This document shows positions 46,871 to 59,831 of a stretch of DNA of 64,000 nucleotides, in pieces. The DNA is from Mucor racemosus (taxonomy: Eukaryota; Mucoromycota; Mucoromycetes; Mucorales; Mucoraceae). The position numbers and the translations under genes are program-made. Where the stretch lies: the NCBI GenBank assembly GCA_027405735.1, contig JAPEHQ010000002.1:2988501-3052500 (forward strand), given 5' to 3'. Within the stretch, counting starts at the first letter, position 1. Every line of letters starts with the position of its first letter. The notes beneath the pieces were generated by a model. The model saw only the letters and a list, made by a program, of their open reading frames with translations, had not been told where the DNA came from and searched no databases.

Positions 46871-48917
46871 TCAAATTTCGACAGCAAATACACCACCTTG
46901 ATTATCTCCTACAATACTAGTTTCTGCAAAATGATAATGCTCTTGCTTCAAATAATTATAAACACTAGGTTTCAATTTACTCTGTTTCTTACTAAGACCA
47001 TTTGCTCCTGAATGATGTCCAGTACCAGTTACAATATAAATAATGCCGGAATAAGTAGCTTTCAAATGTAAAAGTCTTTCTTCCACAATTTCCATTGCTT
47101 CATCTTCATGTAGTCCGTGTAAATCAATAAATGCCTCATGTTTTGATCTACTCTCGAATATACGTTGACTTGCTTCTGAATGCATCTCTTGCATGAGTCG
47201 GTTGTAATGTTTTGCTTCCATTGAATATAATTTGGCTCTTGCTCCATCCCCCTTTAAATAATATTCTGTGGCTTTACTAAACAATCTATTTCGAAGCATG
47301 CCATATTCGATGGCTTGTTCTCTCTAAGATCAATGAAAAATAAAAATAAAATAAAAACAACCCAGTTTTAGCTATACATATCAAGTACATAAACGACAAA
47401 AAGCTTACTTCCTTCATGTAAACACTATTAAGTGAACTGCCTGTTTCAAGCCACGGTATATGAACAGGTTGAGTCAATTTTTGGTGACTATATTTGTGAG
47501 GTCTGTGCAGTAAACTGCGTTTTGCATTAGCTGAAGCTGATTTAGATGATGGTGAGGCCTTTTTCTTTTTAGCTGCTTCTGCAAAGTTGATGACAGTTCC
47601 TTTAATCATGGGGCTCTTTTTAATTTTAGCAGCAGATGCTAACGTTGGGAACTCATCTTGTTCCTGTTCCTTCAAGTCTGAAGTCTTTGCATTCCATGCA
47701 CGAGGTTTAGTAGATGAACTGCTCAATGCTGGATAATCACCATGATTATACTTTACTGGCTCTTTCTTTTTGGGAGGTTCGGGTAATGTCATTTTGTTGG
47801 CAACTTCTTGAATATCAATATGGTGAGAAAATTCACATGAATCTCCTTTTAAACAACTTCCTTGTAACCTTTTTTTTTTTAAGGATTTTAGTTATTTACA
47901 GAATACGTCTCTTGTAATAATAATAAAAACTTACCAAAACTTGCATATCTTTTCTTGCAAATCATGGACAAACCAACAATCTTTTCTATAACATTCGCCA
48001 GCCAAGAAATGTCGACAAACTTGTCTTTTTTTCGGTGTGTTTTCAATAGTATTTGTAGTGGCTGGTTTTGATGGCACAGACGTTGCTGATGCTTCTGCTG
48101 CTGCTTCTGCTGCTTCTGCTGCTGCTTTGATACTCATCTTTTGAGTCAATAAAGATTCAATGGCTCTATCAACATCATAATCAAACTTTTCTAAAGTTTC
48201 TACCAATTCTGCATCACTCAGATCACTAAAGATAGTTTGCATCATTTGAAGAGTTGACATGTCTTCTTCGACGTTCTCCTTTTCAGCTTCTTCGACAGAA
48301 GGAATTTCCAAAGATAACTTGTTCATATCTTGAATCGCAGAGGAATCGTACAATGAACCATGATAAAATTGAAGTGTAGGGTCGAATTCCTGCTCATCCC
48401 CACGTGAATAGGGTTCAAAATGATCCCAGTTTTGATGTTGTTGAGTCTTTGGTGTTTCCCATATGTCTTTGATATTAGAACTAGGTGTCCATTGCACATC
48501 GTTGTGTGTTTGTTGTTGTAGTTGACTCGAGGACATAATTGGACTATCGTCTTTTTCTTCCTCTTCTTTTTTTTTTTCTTCTTCTTCTTCTTCATCATCG
48601 ATAAGCAAATTACTTGAAATAAACTGTTGGCCCAACTCATTTATATCATCATCATCATCAGCATCATCATCCTCTTCCTTATCAAAAGGGTCGAATTGTT
48701 GCTGTTGAGTTTGAGGTTGTTGAATTTGTCTTGCAATAGAAGGAGTAAAGGATTTTGCTGTGACATTAAAGGAAGGAGTAAAGAAACCTTTGCTTCCTGT
48801 ATTTGAAGACCTTTAATGTTGAATTATTAACATTTGAATCAACTAAAGATTGTCATGAAAAACTTACTTTTCAAATATATCCAAAGTATTAGCCGACCAA
48901 TCCGTATGTTGGCTCAT
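46871..48917 (-). CDS. CUE + double CCCH zinc finger + DUF1771 + Smr domain protein
   Basis: Four exons: 48868-48917, 47935-48810, 47409-47868, 46871-47323; 1839 nt, 612 aa. Order: acidic Gln-rich N-terminus; a CUE-like ubiquitin-binding helix bundle (LQMMQTIFSDLSDAELVETL); two CCCH fingers (CRHFLAGECYRKDCWFVH, CX7CX4CX3H; and CKFWLQGSCLKGDSCEFSH, CX7CX5CX3H); DUF1771 (GMLRNRLFSKATEYYLKGDG); and a C-terminal Smr domain with IDLHGL and TGTGHH. Fungal proteins of this plan are linked to mRNA surveillance and no-go decay endonuclease activity (Smr of the Cue2/N4BP2 type); function here is inferred. The second finger is split by an intron inside its Trp codon, and that acceptor follows a poly-A instead of a pyrimidine tract. 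Confidence 0.9.
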
Positions 48918-49503
48918 ATTAATGTAAGTTACTCAAATGATATAAACAAGCAAATCTTTGCTGTTGCTGATATCTTTTCTCCCTTTTTTTTGAGTACAAC
49001 ACAGCAGGATTTTTTTTTCCTTGATTGTGACTAGATTATACTCGTCTCAAGATTAATTAATCAAATGTAGCATAAAGCTTACAGATCAAAAGTCAATGCG
49101 ACTAAATTACATGGTATATTACATTAAGAGATGCATTGACACTCATGTTTTCATATAAGCACCGTTGTTTCTGTATTGAATTGCCATAACATCATCGTTT
49201 TTGTATCACTATATTGAAATAAAATTTCGGTTTGAGCCTTTATTTGTAGTACCAACAAGAATCGATGCTACTATCTTGTTATAAAACTTGACAAAATTAC
49301 ATTTAAAAATAAGCTAATATAATATTGGTTTTATTTTTGGCTTTGTTTTACTGTAAATGGTGGCTAATTATGATACATTTATAAGGAGATGATGGTATGA
49401 GTTAAAAGATAAAGGGGGGAAAAAGGGGATTCTAATATGCTATGTACAAGTTTCTTTGTTTGTATGTCTGTATGTATTTTAGGTTTTCTTGATTCTATTT
49501 TAC
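48918..49503. other. Promoter side of the CCCH/Smr gene and 3' flank of the small ORF
   Basis: 586 bp, no gene seen. The open frame 48834-49034 overlaps the first intron and exon antisense and is not real. Confidence 0.5.
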
Positions 49504-49734
49504 TTAGAAATGAACCATGGCATTTCTACGTCGAAGAGCATAAACAGGCAGTTCAACCATATCACCCAAAATATCGACGGTTACGACTTGTCTAGGATTC
49601 TTTGCAACACATTTATCGACATATTTAGGTCTCATTTGTGAGAAAGTAACATTTTGATGCATAAGAACATCAGTAGTGGAAGATGAAGCTTGATGGTGGT
49701 TATAGAAAGCATTACTTGGGAGAACAGTATTCAT
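49504..49734 (-). CDS. Small conserved-looking hypothetical protein, 76 aa
   Basis: Single open frame MNTVLPSNAFYNHHQASSST..., ending YALRRRNAMVHF. Not recognised. It has a balanced composition unlike the surrounding noise frames, a compact C-terminal half (VTVDILGDMVELPVYALRRR) that could fold as strands, and no signal peptide or membrane segment. The leader (49735-49800) is A/T-rich and the 3' side contains AATAAA-like sequence. It could be a lineage-specific gene; coding status rests on openness and composition only. Confidence 0.45.
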   Translation of the reverse strand: MNTVLPSNAFYNHHQASSSTTDVLMHQNVTFSQMRPKYVDKCVAKNPRQVVTVDILGDMVELPVYALRRRNAMVHF

Positions 49735-52194
49735 TCTTTTTTATTATTATTTTAGATGGAAGGAAGAAGTATAAAGAAAAAAGATATCTGAACAGGTTTT
49801 TCTATATAAATACACGAAATGTTTGTTTTGCATCACAAGCCTATCCTCTTTGAGTAATTTAGTGTACAACTATTCTGATTTTTCGCTTACACAAAGAAAT
49901 TTTTATCGGTCAGTGCTCATGGCACGATAAATTAAACTTTTGTGCTGGATCACCTCTTATTTTTTCGTAATTTGTAATTTTTCGATGTGATGAAAACCCG
50001 AATTACGGCGAAAATCTTGAGCTAATAATGCAATTATATCCACGTTTTATTGACAATCGACATATATATATATTAATTATGTATGGTTCATTTTGTTTCC
50101 ATTGTTGGTAGCACGTCTTTCTGTGTAATATTTGCCGTGTGCGTATATACACTCTGTGTGTTTGTGTTGCATCTGCTGCTATAGATTGGGTGTGTAGTAA
50201 TAAGTAAAAGTCATTGTTTATCAACAAACAGAGAAAAATGTACTAGTAAAATACCTTCTCTCGCTTTCCTTTTTACCTAATAATAAAATTAAATTGGGCG
50301 CAAAATAATGTTTGTTGTTCGGCGTACATGAAATTGAGGTTAAGCGTTTGGTTTAGTTACGATAGTGAATTTGTGACACTTTGGTCTACTCTTTTTTTTT
50401 TTTTTTTTCTGAATGATCATCTTTCGAGATCCAACATCCTAAAAGAGAATAGAAAGTTCCCAAGTGAAAAGAAAGCATTGTATATTTGAAGGTATTTTAT
50501 ATTTAAAATATACAAAAACCGGTAAGGTTTCAAAAGCAAGGGAGAAGCATACCCCTTGTATGCGTACCGTTATTTTATCACACCATTTAGCTTGATATAG
50601 ACACCGATGAAAATCAGCACACTTTTCTTTTATAGTTCGCCAAACAAAGAAGGATCTTCTATTAAAACTTTTTGATATTAATCGGACCTTTATTTCACTC
50701 TTATACTGATGGAAAGCCATCTCTTTATTAGCAATTCAAGGTTAATGCATTAATACCGACGTCGATGATGATAATGATGATGAATGTAGTAAATATACTT
50801 TTCAGACTCCCGTCGCTTTGATGATAGCCCTCCCCTCAAAGACGTGATATGAGATAACATGACTTTTCCTATAAAGTTTTCGCTTTTTAAAATTAGCTCG
50901 CGGCGCTTTTGAACATTCCAATTGACGCTTTTCACAGTAATCAATTCAAATGACGTATTTAATAAATAAGTATAAGCATCAAACATAAGATTCATAATTG
51001 TTTATTCTTTTATCAAATATACAGCTGTAATGAGCTTAAGGTGTTTCAGGGAAGATGGAGTCAGAAGTGTTTATAACAAAGATGGGAGTGAAGCCATGGA
51101 TTGAGAGGAAGAAAACGACAATCCATTACAAACGGAAACTCTTGATTTATTGCAATTGGGCCAATTACAAGCAAATGGACTGTCCTAAGCAATTCAAATC
51201 AAATTAATCTACATAAATAACACCTTCGATATGGTTCCAGCTTACTAAATTATGGACTATGTTCATATGTAAGTCCAGCTGCTCTTATACTTAATTTACT
51301 GCTGGGCACTGGGGACATTGGCCCTCCTGAGTGATTGAGGCACTAACATAACTGTCAAAATTGTATATTCGAGACTAGATTTCCTGACTTACTGGTTGTA
51401 TGGGATGCATATTGCGCAAATGCCTATACCAGATCAGCCGGGGCCCAAAGGGTGGAGGTACAACCAGGTACAATGCGTGGAATTTCCTAAGATTAGAAAA
51501 TCTTATCAGCCCTATTATATATATACATATATATGAGTGACATAGATAGACCAAGATTTGGGCAAATCTTTTCTTTGGTAAACGATTCTCCCGGTTTTTC
51601 TACTCAAGTATTATATGCTTGTATATGACTTCATCTTTGTCAGTAAAGATAAACAATGAGCCCTTTTTTAACGCACTATTTTGTGCTTGCAAGCATGCAT
51701 ATCTAGAAAAGAACGACAGGAAAGTAAAACCATGGTGATCAAAGCTTGTCAAACAAATAGCACGATAGAAAAGCCTTGCAGTAATAGAGCAATACATTCT
51801 CTAGTAAAATTCGCCTACAAATCTACTAAATCTAGGTTACTAGATTTGTGCAATACTTTCCAAACAATACGCAAAATGATAATGAATACCTTCAAACTAA
51901 TGCTATACCGCAAGGTTAGTTCTTGTGCCTACAAGTAGCTTACATTGGTAGGTGTATAGCTTCCATAGGTGTATTCAAAGCTACAAAACTCATTATAAAT
52001 ATACCACACAACTTTTTTATTGTATTAATTAATGTTCGGGCAATATAAAGGATTAAATTTTTATAAGAAGTATACTAGTCTAAAAAGTGATGATAAACCC
52101 TAAAGCTGTCTGGGATATAAGGAGGTTCTGATTAATAGCATTCAGAGATGAAGACTCATTTTTTTCTTCAATACCAATATGATAACGTTAATGC
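49735..52194. other. Gap upstream of R2 copy 3
   Basis: No firm gene. Minus-strand open frames 50439-50720 and 50750-50995 follow each other in the same direction and look protein-like (RRSFFVWRTIKEKCADFHRC; VKSVNWNVQKRRELILK), possibly a broken transposon or gene fragment, but no family is recognised. 51045-51190 reads EDGVRSVYNKDGSEAMD then, after a stop, EEENDNPLQTETLDLLQLGQ: also a possible broken exon. A (TA)n run is at 51519-51533. Confidence 0.4.
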
Positions 52195-54298
52195 AACAAT
52201 TATAACATAAGATTATATTGTCATCAAATAAACTACCACACAATATTAACATATATAAATATTTACAGTAATAAGCTTGAATCAAGTGAGTACAGCATCG
52301 TAAATTCTTGAAAAAGCTCTCAAGTATTATAAAATCTCTTATTTTTAAGATTTACTAGGCTTATAGACGGAATATTAATTTAGAAAATTATTTTTGTCCA
52401 GATCATCAATTTTGACATTTTTTAATTTTTTTTTTTTGATTTTGCAAATCTAGAGTTAATTATACTACCAATTATAAAAACAAAAAATATACACACATAC
52501 AGAATCTAGCGCTCTATTTGCTCAATAAAAAATAACAAACCTTTTTATTGCAAAATATTACATGAAAATCCTTTAACCAAAAATCCGTTTTTTGGACAAA
52601 AGTACAAATTTTCATTAATTAACATTTAATATTAAGCTTTTATAAAATGTGTATTAGCTATGGCTACAATTTTGTCTCACAATGTAGTATATTTAAACGT
52701 TGATTTTGGTATCAAAATTTGATTTTTCTATTTTTTGATCAAAATCATGAGTGTTGGTAAGGGTAAAATGAGTCCTGAAAATGTCCGCAACAAAGTCTGA
52801 ATTTTCAGACCATGTGTGGTTAAATATAAGAAAAGTTAAAAAAAAACGCATTTTCATTTAAAACTTAGATATAAACCATAGTATAAGAGACTTAGCCGTT
52901 CGATCTTGCTATACTCAATTACGGCGTCACTCTGCGGGCTCACTTTTGCAATTTTTCAATGAATATATGATATGACAGACGACGGTTTTTCTGGTAGAAA
53001 ATGTATGTTTCTATGAACATATATTGCCAATTTTATTTAGTTTATGGTTGATGCGCTGCAATGCTGCTTTTATATTGTCTGAAATGTGCAATTTAGCAGG
53101 GTTTTAAATGCGCTAAATAATGTAAAGCCTTCAAAATACTTTTCTACGTGTGTTGTTTGTCTCTTTTTGTTTTCATATTCTAAGGATGATATATTCACCG
53201 TTTGATAAGAAGGCATATCAGACTATCAGGCTGGTATTTTTTTCTTTTGTCTGCATACGCATGCTAACATAAGGGGCTAATGTTTTTAATATAGCTAGAT
53301 AGTTGTCTACATTAGAGACTGATATTTTTATTCAACTGCATTCTAAGATCAAATATCATTATTTGCTACTGTATTGTTGGACGTATTTCTTGATTACCAG
53401 ATCAAATCGAAGGCAATGATATTTATATTTACTCAATGAAAAGCTAGAACTGGCTACAAACCCACGAAATGTTCCAGAAAAGTGATAAAATTTCAAATGA
53501 TATAGAAAAAAAATAAAAAAAGAATAATCTAATGTTTTGCCTAATAACCATAGTTTTGATTGTATATATACTGTACTTGAAAACAAATCTTTTTACAACT
53601 CATAATCGTAAACTAAAATAGTAAGTTTAAAGGAGGTTAATTTGTTTAAATTTTATGAGTGATAAAGTAACATTTGTAATCCTAGATTTGGCTTGCATAT
53701 AAATTTAAGCAGTAAGTGTTATTTAAATACGTTTATTCTCGAGCAAAAACCATTGTTGTTGTAAACATTATTATAGCTATAAACATATTTACAAATGATG
53801 ATGATCGTAAGTATATTGGTTTTTGCTTGCATGTATTGCTCTACATCAAAAACGTATTGAATTGTTGTATTGTCTATAATTTATATTAATAAAAACAAAT
53901 GTAATTTAAAACCCCATTCCAGTAAAAAATGCAATAGAATTTTGAGAACGGCACGATGCTCATCATGTACAACCAATTTGTGCCCATACGATCAGCTCAT
54001 TATGCTCATGGTCAAATTTTATTACTATGCACAAATAGGGATAATGATATGCTTATGGCAATTCTACTATTATGCACACATGGGATTAATGTTACGCACA
54101 CAGCACAACACGGACAGAATCTATAATTCTGCACATACAGGGTTAGCGTTGTGCTCGTGTGCAGTTTTTTTTGTTGTACCCATGTGCATTTTGTTATCTT
54201 TTTAACCATATTCAGCGGGAACAACAGCTCAGGCTATAGTGTGCAGCCCACCTGGGCACAACGAAATTATCTTGTGCAGTACAACAGGTCGGCCATAG
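52195..54298 (+). repeat. Repeat module R2, copy 3
   Basis: Direct copy of the modules at 16.7-18.9 and 19.5-21.9 kb, matching copy 1 more fully (it keeps the TGTAAAGCCTT..TTTCTACGTGTGTTG stretch lost in copy 2) and lacking both the captured dynein-like exon and the solo LTR. Right end GGTCGGCCATAG carries the element terminus. Homology on the left begins near 52195; no CTACGG left terminus or matching target duplication could be found, so the left part is lost or different. Confidence 0.8.
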
Positions 54299-54760
54299 TG
54301 CTTTTATATATAAATCCTTTAAATTTGTGATTTTATGGACTTTTTTTGAATCCGGTCGTACCATCTTATACTTTTCAAGTAAAAGCCTTTATTAGGCTAA
54401 TAATGCTGTAGGTTGTATTTATGTTTTACTTAGAATAAGCCTTTGAATAATTAATGGCAATACAGCTGAACCTTAATTTTTGTATGGAATTTCGATACCT
54501 GCATCTTATAGCTGTTTGGAATATTTAAACAACCGCGTCCGGGCTGTCCGGTGATTTTTTCTAGAAATTTAAAGCTTGAAAATATCATTAGATGGCCGCT
54601 TCTGGAGATTGTTCGGCTTTTTTTTAGAAGAGTGACCATTGGCAAAAATATGAATCATATACAGTGGTATGTTTTATGCCACCAAGTACCATATGCCATC
54701 CCCTTCTACAGCATCAATGCATCTTATAATCTATTGACTACGACATGTATGGAACTGCAA

Positions 54761-54835
54761 GGTCTTGATATCGGATATAAGAAACAACTCCTAGAGTACT
54801 AAGTTTATCCAGCAATTATCAAGAACGCTTGGACC
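54761..54835. repeat. Short dispersed repeat R4, copy b
   Basis: Direct match to 23436-23512. Confidence 0.5.
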
Positions 54836-55434
54836 TCAATTATGACACTATTCTATTTCATTCCAGCGGTTAATCAATCAAGTAGCTATCAAATCAACAT
54901 CCAAGCGCATTTAGCGCAGCATTGAAACAAGGCAGATCATGAGCTCTACAAGCACGGTTAAATTATGACTGATCCATTTCAATCCATAAATTGTAAATTA
55001 CATCTCAGAATCTCAATGTCATATTATTGTAAAGGGCCATACTTTTATATCTAAATAAACTAAATCTTGTTTTTATTATACATTTGAAGAACTGGTTCAT
55101 TACTCGTTCTCTTTTAATTGTAAGACTTCTAGCATTAATCCACAGAATTGAGAAAGGCCTAGCCTCTCCGAGTTGCTGTGGAAATGGAGCAATGAAGACT
55201 CGTACTTGTTTAAACTATTTTGGACGGATTGCTTCAGATATTCTTTGAAAATTTTTATAAAATCAAATAATGGTTTTAAATCAACTTATAAAGTTGCACT
55301 TAATGCATCATAGTAGATTTACAAAAAAGCTTGTCTTGATTTCATTAGCTAATAGCTGTTTTTGAAGGAGTCTAGCACAGGTTTCTAAATGAAATCTGTC
55401 TTTCTCTGCTTAACATAAATGAAGCAACTGAAAA

Positions 55435-55650
55435 ATACTGATAATCAATGAACATTAATCTAAATAATCTGGAAGTTTTAAAAATATATACTGCGGCTGT
55501 AACAGTATATAGAGGTTAGATTTTCGCCTGGATTGATTTGCTGCTTAAATCGTAGGAAGCAAACTCGCCCCTTTTTTTCGAGTGTGGTTTGTAGCTTGGC
55601 AAACTATTTCAAATTAGAAACATTCCTTAATCAACCAAAAATCAATCAAT
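55435..55650. repeat. Dispersed repeat R3, copy b
   Basis: Diverged direct match to 3410-3640. Confidence 0.55.
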
Positions 55651-57356
55651 AAACATATTTTTTTTTAAAAAAAAAAATAATCAACCAAAACCAGCATATA
55701 TAGCAGATTCAGCTCAACTCAAGCCTATGGGTAGATGGGTAAACAGGCCTTGGATCAAGATCCAAAAGAATTCAGCTTCCATGAGTTGCTGAAGGGAAGT
55801 TAGATGGACTATCCGCTCTTTTGTTTTAGGGTATGGCCCATTTTGCTGTGCAAGCTTTAGATGTACAAAAAAAGGTGGATTAAAAAATATTTGTGATTTG
55901 AATCTTGATTTGGAAAATACTCTGCATAGACATTGAGTAGGACTATCTGTCTGTTGTAATTTCAATAACCAAGTCCAAGTGTTATTTTTGTATGAGGCTA
56001 TCTGAACATCCAAGATTCTCTAATGAATATTGATTCAAATGATACGGAAATTTAATGGGATTACGACAATACTGTAAAAGTTTTATAATTCTTACTTTCA
56101 AAGACCTTGAGGTTTTCAAATGATGTATAGGAATACCAAAAGTAAAAAAGAATCGATTGATTGGCATGGTACAATAACTTACTACTTTGTCGAGATATTG
56201 ACATTAACATACCCCCGATTTAAGTAGTAAGTTTAGTTTAGGAGAGCCTATATCAACCCGTGAAATAAGGTAGACAAGGTTTTTCAAAATGTGTTTATTT
56301 TTTAACATCTCAAAGCATGACAGATACTATATATATGAAAGAGACACTCTTGTGTTCTTTGTTCAAACGTCCAACAATAATGGCACAATGTTCTAATGCA
56401 AAGACATTGTCAGAAATGTAAAAATCGATACACAATCTAGAAGATGCTATAACAATTTACAAGAACCAAAAACTTGGGTACGTGGTATCGTGATATACTA
56501 TATGTATCATAAAAAGACCCGCTTACATTATTACATGCATGCGATATTATACATTTATCGTGCATCAATAACATTTCACGATCAGCAAGTAAATCGCATA
56601 TAAAAACTCATGTTTCATGCTTTTGAAATATTTTAGCGTCTAAAAAACTCAAGAACTTTGATATTATTACAATAATATCGAGTTTCTGAACATATGACTT
56701 TCTCAGTTCAAATTAAATCATATATATAAACGATATGTGTTCTACAAACCGCATAACAATAATATTGATCATTTGTTAATCAACCACATTATTAAAAAAG
56801 CCGGGCGAGGGAGAGTTGTATAATTTATACAAAAACACATCGAGTTAATTACATGTATAGTATAAAAATAAAATGAGCTATTTAATAATAAAAAGTAGTT
56901 TTGTTAGCAAAAAAGCGCTCATGTACAAACTAAAAGGAAAAAGGATTTGCAAATTTGATTACACAAAATCTACAATGCATTTCAACAACAAAAGTGTCAT
57001 ATGAGTGTGAAAATCATTGTCGGTACATCATCGTTCATGTAATCGTCATAACTACTATTATTTAATAAACAATCAAGCATATGTGTTTTATCATGTATAT
57101 ATATATCAAAATACTGATGGCATGAGAAATCGTTATTGCTGTTGCTGTTTATTGTATGCGTATAATACATATAGTGGTGGCATAAGCAAAATATTTACGG
57201 ATTATTATTGAAATGGTCATTCAGCTGCAGATATATTCTTAATGTATATAAAAGAGAATTCCAGTTGTATAAAATCAAGGGGTTTTCAATATACTGCTAC
57301 TAACTGAAGTGCCACCTACATATACATGCAACATACATACACATATTTTTTTCTTT

Positions 57357-57392
57357 GTTGTTGTTGTTGTTGCTGTTGTTGTTGTTGTTGTT
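57357..57392. repeat. (TTG)n microsatellite
   Basis: Twelve or so TTG/GTT units with one GCT interruption, in non-coding DNA. Confidence 0.85.
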
Positions 57393-58836
57393 ATAGTGAC
57401 AGAAATTAGCCTTTGTTATATATAAACATATATTCCTGATATCGCATTGTTTATATCATCATTGTCATCATGCACACATATAAAACGAATAACCATACTA
57501 CATACTGTATGCGCTTTAGTGGCTAATCATGTTTAATGTACATAACATACACTATTACCACCAAATAAGCTATTGTCATACGATATGTAGTCAAGAAAAA
57601 TAAATAGAATTTTCTTTCTTGTATAGGAGAAATGATCCCATCCATATATTTGGTGGTAGAAAAATCAGAATGATCTCCCCTTTAGATAGAATTTGAATAT
57701 AACTGAGGAACAGTAAGTGTTGTTTATGCTCTGTATTTGATTATGCAAACATCTACATTTCTACATTTACAATAATTTCGATCAAAAAAGCCAATTTCCA
57801 TATATTTATACATTTTGGACAATAAAATATTTTATTTCCATATTGACTGTTTGATGTTGTAAAATTAACGTGGATTTCCCTCGCTGATTTTGCGTGTATA
57901 GAGAATATCTATATTACATTTTATATCCTTAATGAAAAACGTGATTTTAACACAAATGTATACAGTGACAAATCAGGTTTTCTTTATTTGTGTGATTTAT
58001 TCTTTATATCTTTTTTCTCAAAAGTAAATTTACTTTAGGAAAGGGGAAAGGGGATGTTTTTATATACAATGATTTACTGGACCGTGCACTTGGAAATTAT
58101 TGTCATCCCACCAAAAAAAAGTTGGTTTTTTTTTGCTTCTCTTTTAACATGAGTTATAATACTTGATTCCACAAAAAAATAAAGAAAATCTCGTATACTT
58201 TATTTATTTGCTGTTGAAAGTTTATTTGTCAAAACATGACAATTTGTTTATTTATCTCTCTTTTCTCTTAATAAACACGTTCAATTTGAGGGCCTTTACG
58301 CTACACAGAAAAAAGAAATGATCTACGTCTGGCATAAAGTGCTGTTTACGTTTACAATAGTATCACGCGGCAATCCAAAAAGTCATTCTTATCATCGACA
58401 TTTTATTCAATATCCATTGTCAAATTGATAATTCGTATTTTATGTGTCTGAGTCAAGAAATAAATCAAGGAGAAAGGCAGGAGATGTTGACGAAACTGAA
58501 AGAAACGAGCAAACAAGGGGAGAATAAAGAGCTGAGTTAATCTGGTTATACATTGTAAATAATATACAAGAGGATAGTTCATCATACAGTGCTTGATGCT
58601 ACGCAAAGAGCCAAATTATATCACAAGAACATGAATATATAATAGTAGAAGCAGCAGCATCACATCTTGCTTTTCTTTGCTTAAAACAAATATGACACAT
58701 GTTCAATCTACAATTTCGTTAGGTTTAAAGCCTAATCTAATAAAATAAAATAAATTTACCAAGGGGTAACATCTATCAAGAAGCAGAATTAGGAAAGGGA
58801 GAGGAGAATTATTATTAGCTTAAAAGAAGGGGATAC

Positions 58837-58837
<1 letters not shown>

Positions 58838-58881
<44 letters not shown>
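58838..58881. repeat. (CA)n microsatellite
   Basis: About 21 uninterrupted CA units, ~430 bp before the DPBB gene start. Confidence 0.9.
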
Positions 58882-58882
<1 letters not shown>

Positions 58883-59306
58883 AAAACTGCAAACATCACT
58901 GCAAACAACAACAACATACAACAACTTATACAACGAGAATAACAAGTCAATTATGCTAATTACTGCAGGTGGTTCGACATTAGTAGGACGGAAATGTCCA
59001 GTAAATAAATGTTATTATAGGCCTTTAGAAGCAGGTAAATCTATATTATCCTAAACTTCCCCCTCCCCTCACTTCACTATTCACTCAGACTCATACATTT
59101 TGATGTATTCTCCCTCTTCCATCATCCCCTTTTCTTAAAAAAAAAACATATAAAAAGATTCAATATCTTGACCTAATTTCAATTTTTTTTTTATCTTTTC
59201 TCTTTAGTTTCATCCATCAAATTTTTCTCCTTTTTTTTTATTATCTTGCCACCCAAATCTTTGACAATAATAGAAAATAATAGATATTAACAAAAAGATA
59301 AATATA

Positions 59307-59831
59307 ATGAAAGTTCAATTTTTATTTACTTGTTTGGTTGTGCTTTTCGCCATTGCCAATGCCAAACCACTTAAAGCAAGAGGTTTAGCTGGTGATTTGG
59401 TCAAGACTGTCAAGAATTTACTTCATCATGGAATTGGTACATTTTTTGATCCCGAATCAGAAGGTGGTTCTCAAGGTGCTTGTGGTCCTTATGCAGATGA
59501 AAACTCACAAATCGTTGCTATGAATGCTCATCAATACGGTAATATGAATAAAAAGAGTCATTGGTGTGGAAAGAAGCTCAAGATTTGTCACAAATCAAAA
59601 TGTACAATTGCCACAGTAACTGATGCTTGTCCTGGATGTGATAATGGTAAATATTTATAATTCAAAACAAAGATCTACTGCTTTGGAATCTAACCATATT
59701 CAATAGGTTGTTTAGATCTTACTCCTGCTGTTTGGGGTCAACTTGAAAGTGATTATAACAAAGGTGTTATTCCAATTGATTGGGATGAATGGAATGGCGA
59801 AGATGATGATGAAGATGATGAACGTACCTAA
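59307..59831 (+). CDS. Secreted double-psi beta-barrel (expansin/barwin/RlpA-like) protein
   Basis: Two exons: 59307-59646 and 59707-59831; 465 nt, 154 aa. Signal peptide MKVQFLFTCLVVLFAIANA (about 1-19). The DPBB domain (about 55-135) shows GACGPYADENSQIVAMNAHQ, WCGKKLKIC, CTIATVTDACPGCDNGCLDL and TPAVWGQL, the pattern of small fungal expansin-like/barwin-like proteins with three disulphide-type Cys pairs and the conserved Asp of DACPGC. It lacks an expansin carbohydrate-binding domain and ends in an acidic Asp/Glu tail. Secreted to the wall or medium; wall loosening or carbohydrate binding is inferred from the family. A T-rich, C/T-rich leader of several hundred bp precedes it. The intron splits the Gly codon after DN. 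Confidence 0.92.

Larger units (their letters stand above)
54299..59306. other. 5-kb gap with decayed repeats and microsatellites
   Basis: No supported gene. Contains R4 copy b (54761-54835), R3 copy b (55435-55650), a (TTG)n run with one TGC interruption (57357-57392), and a (CA)n run (58838-58881). Minus-strand frames 55982-56167 and 55714-56013 overlap in one direction and could be a frameshifted remnant, but no family is recognised. A 33-codon frame at 58953-59054 (MLITAGGSTLVGRKCPVNKC..) lies in the probable leader of the DPBB gene. Confidence 0.5.
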
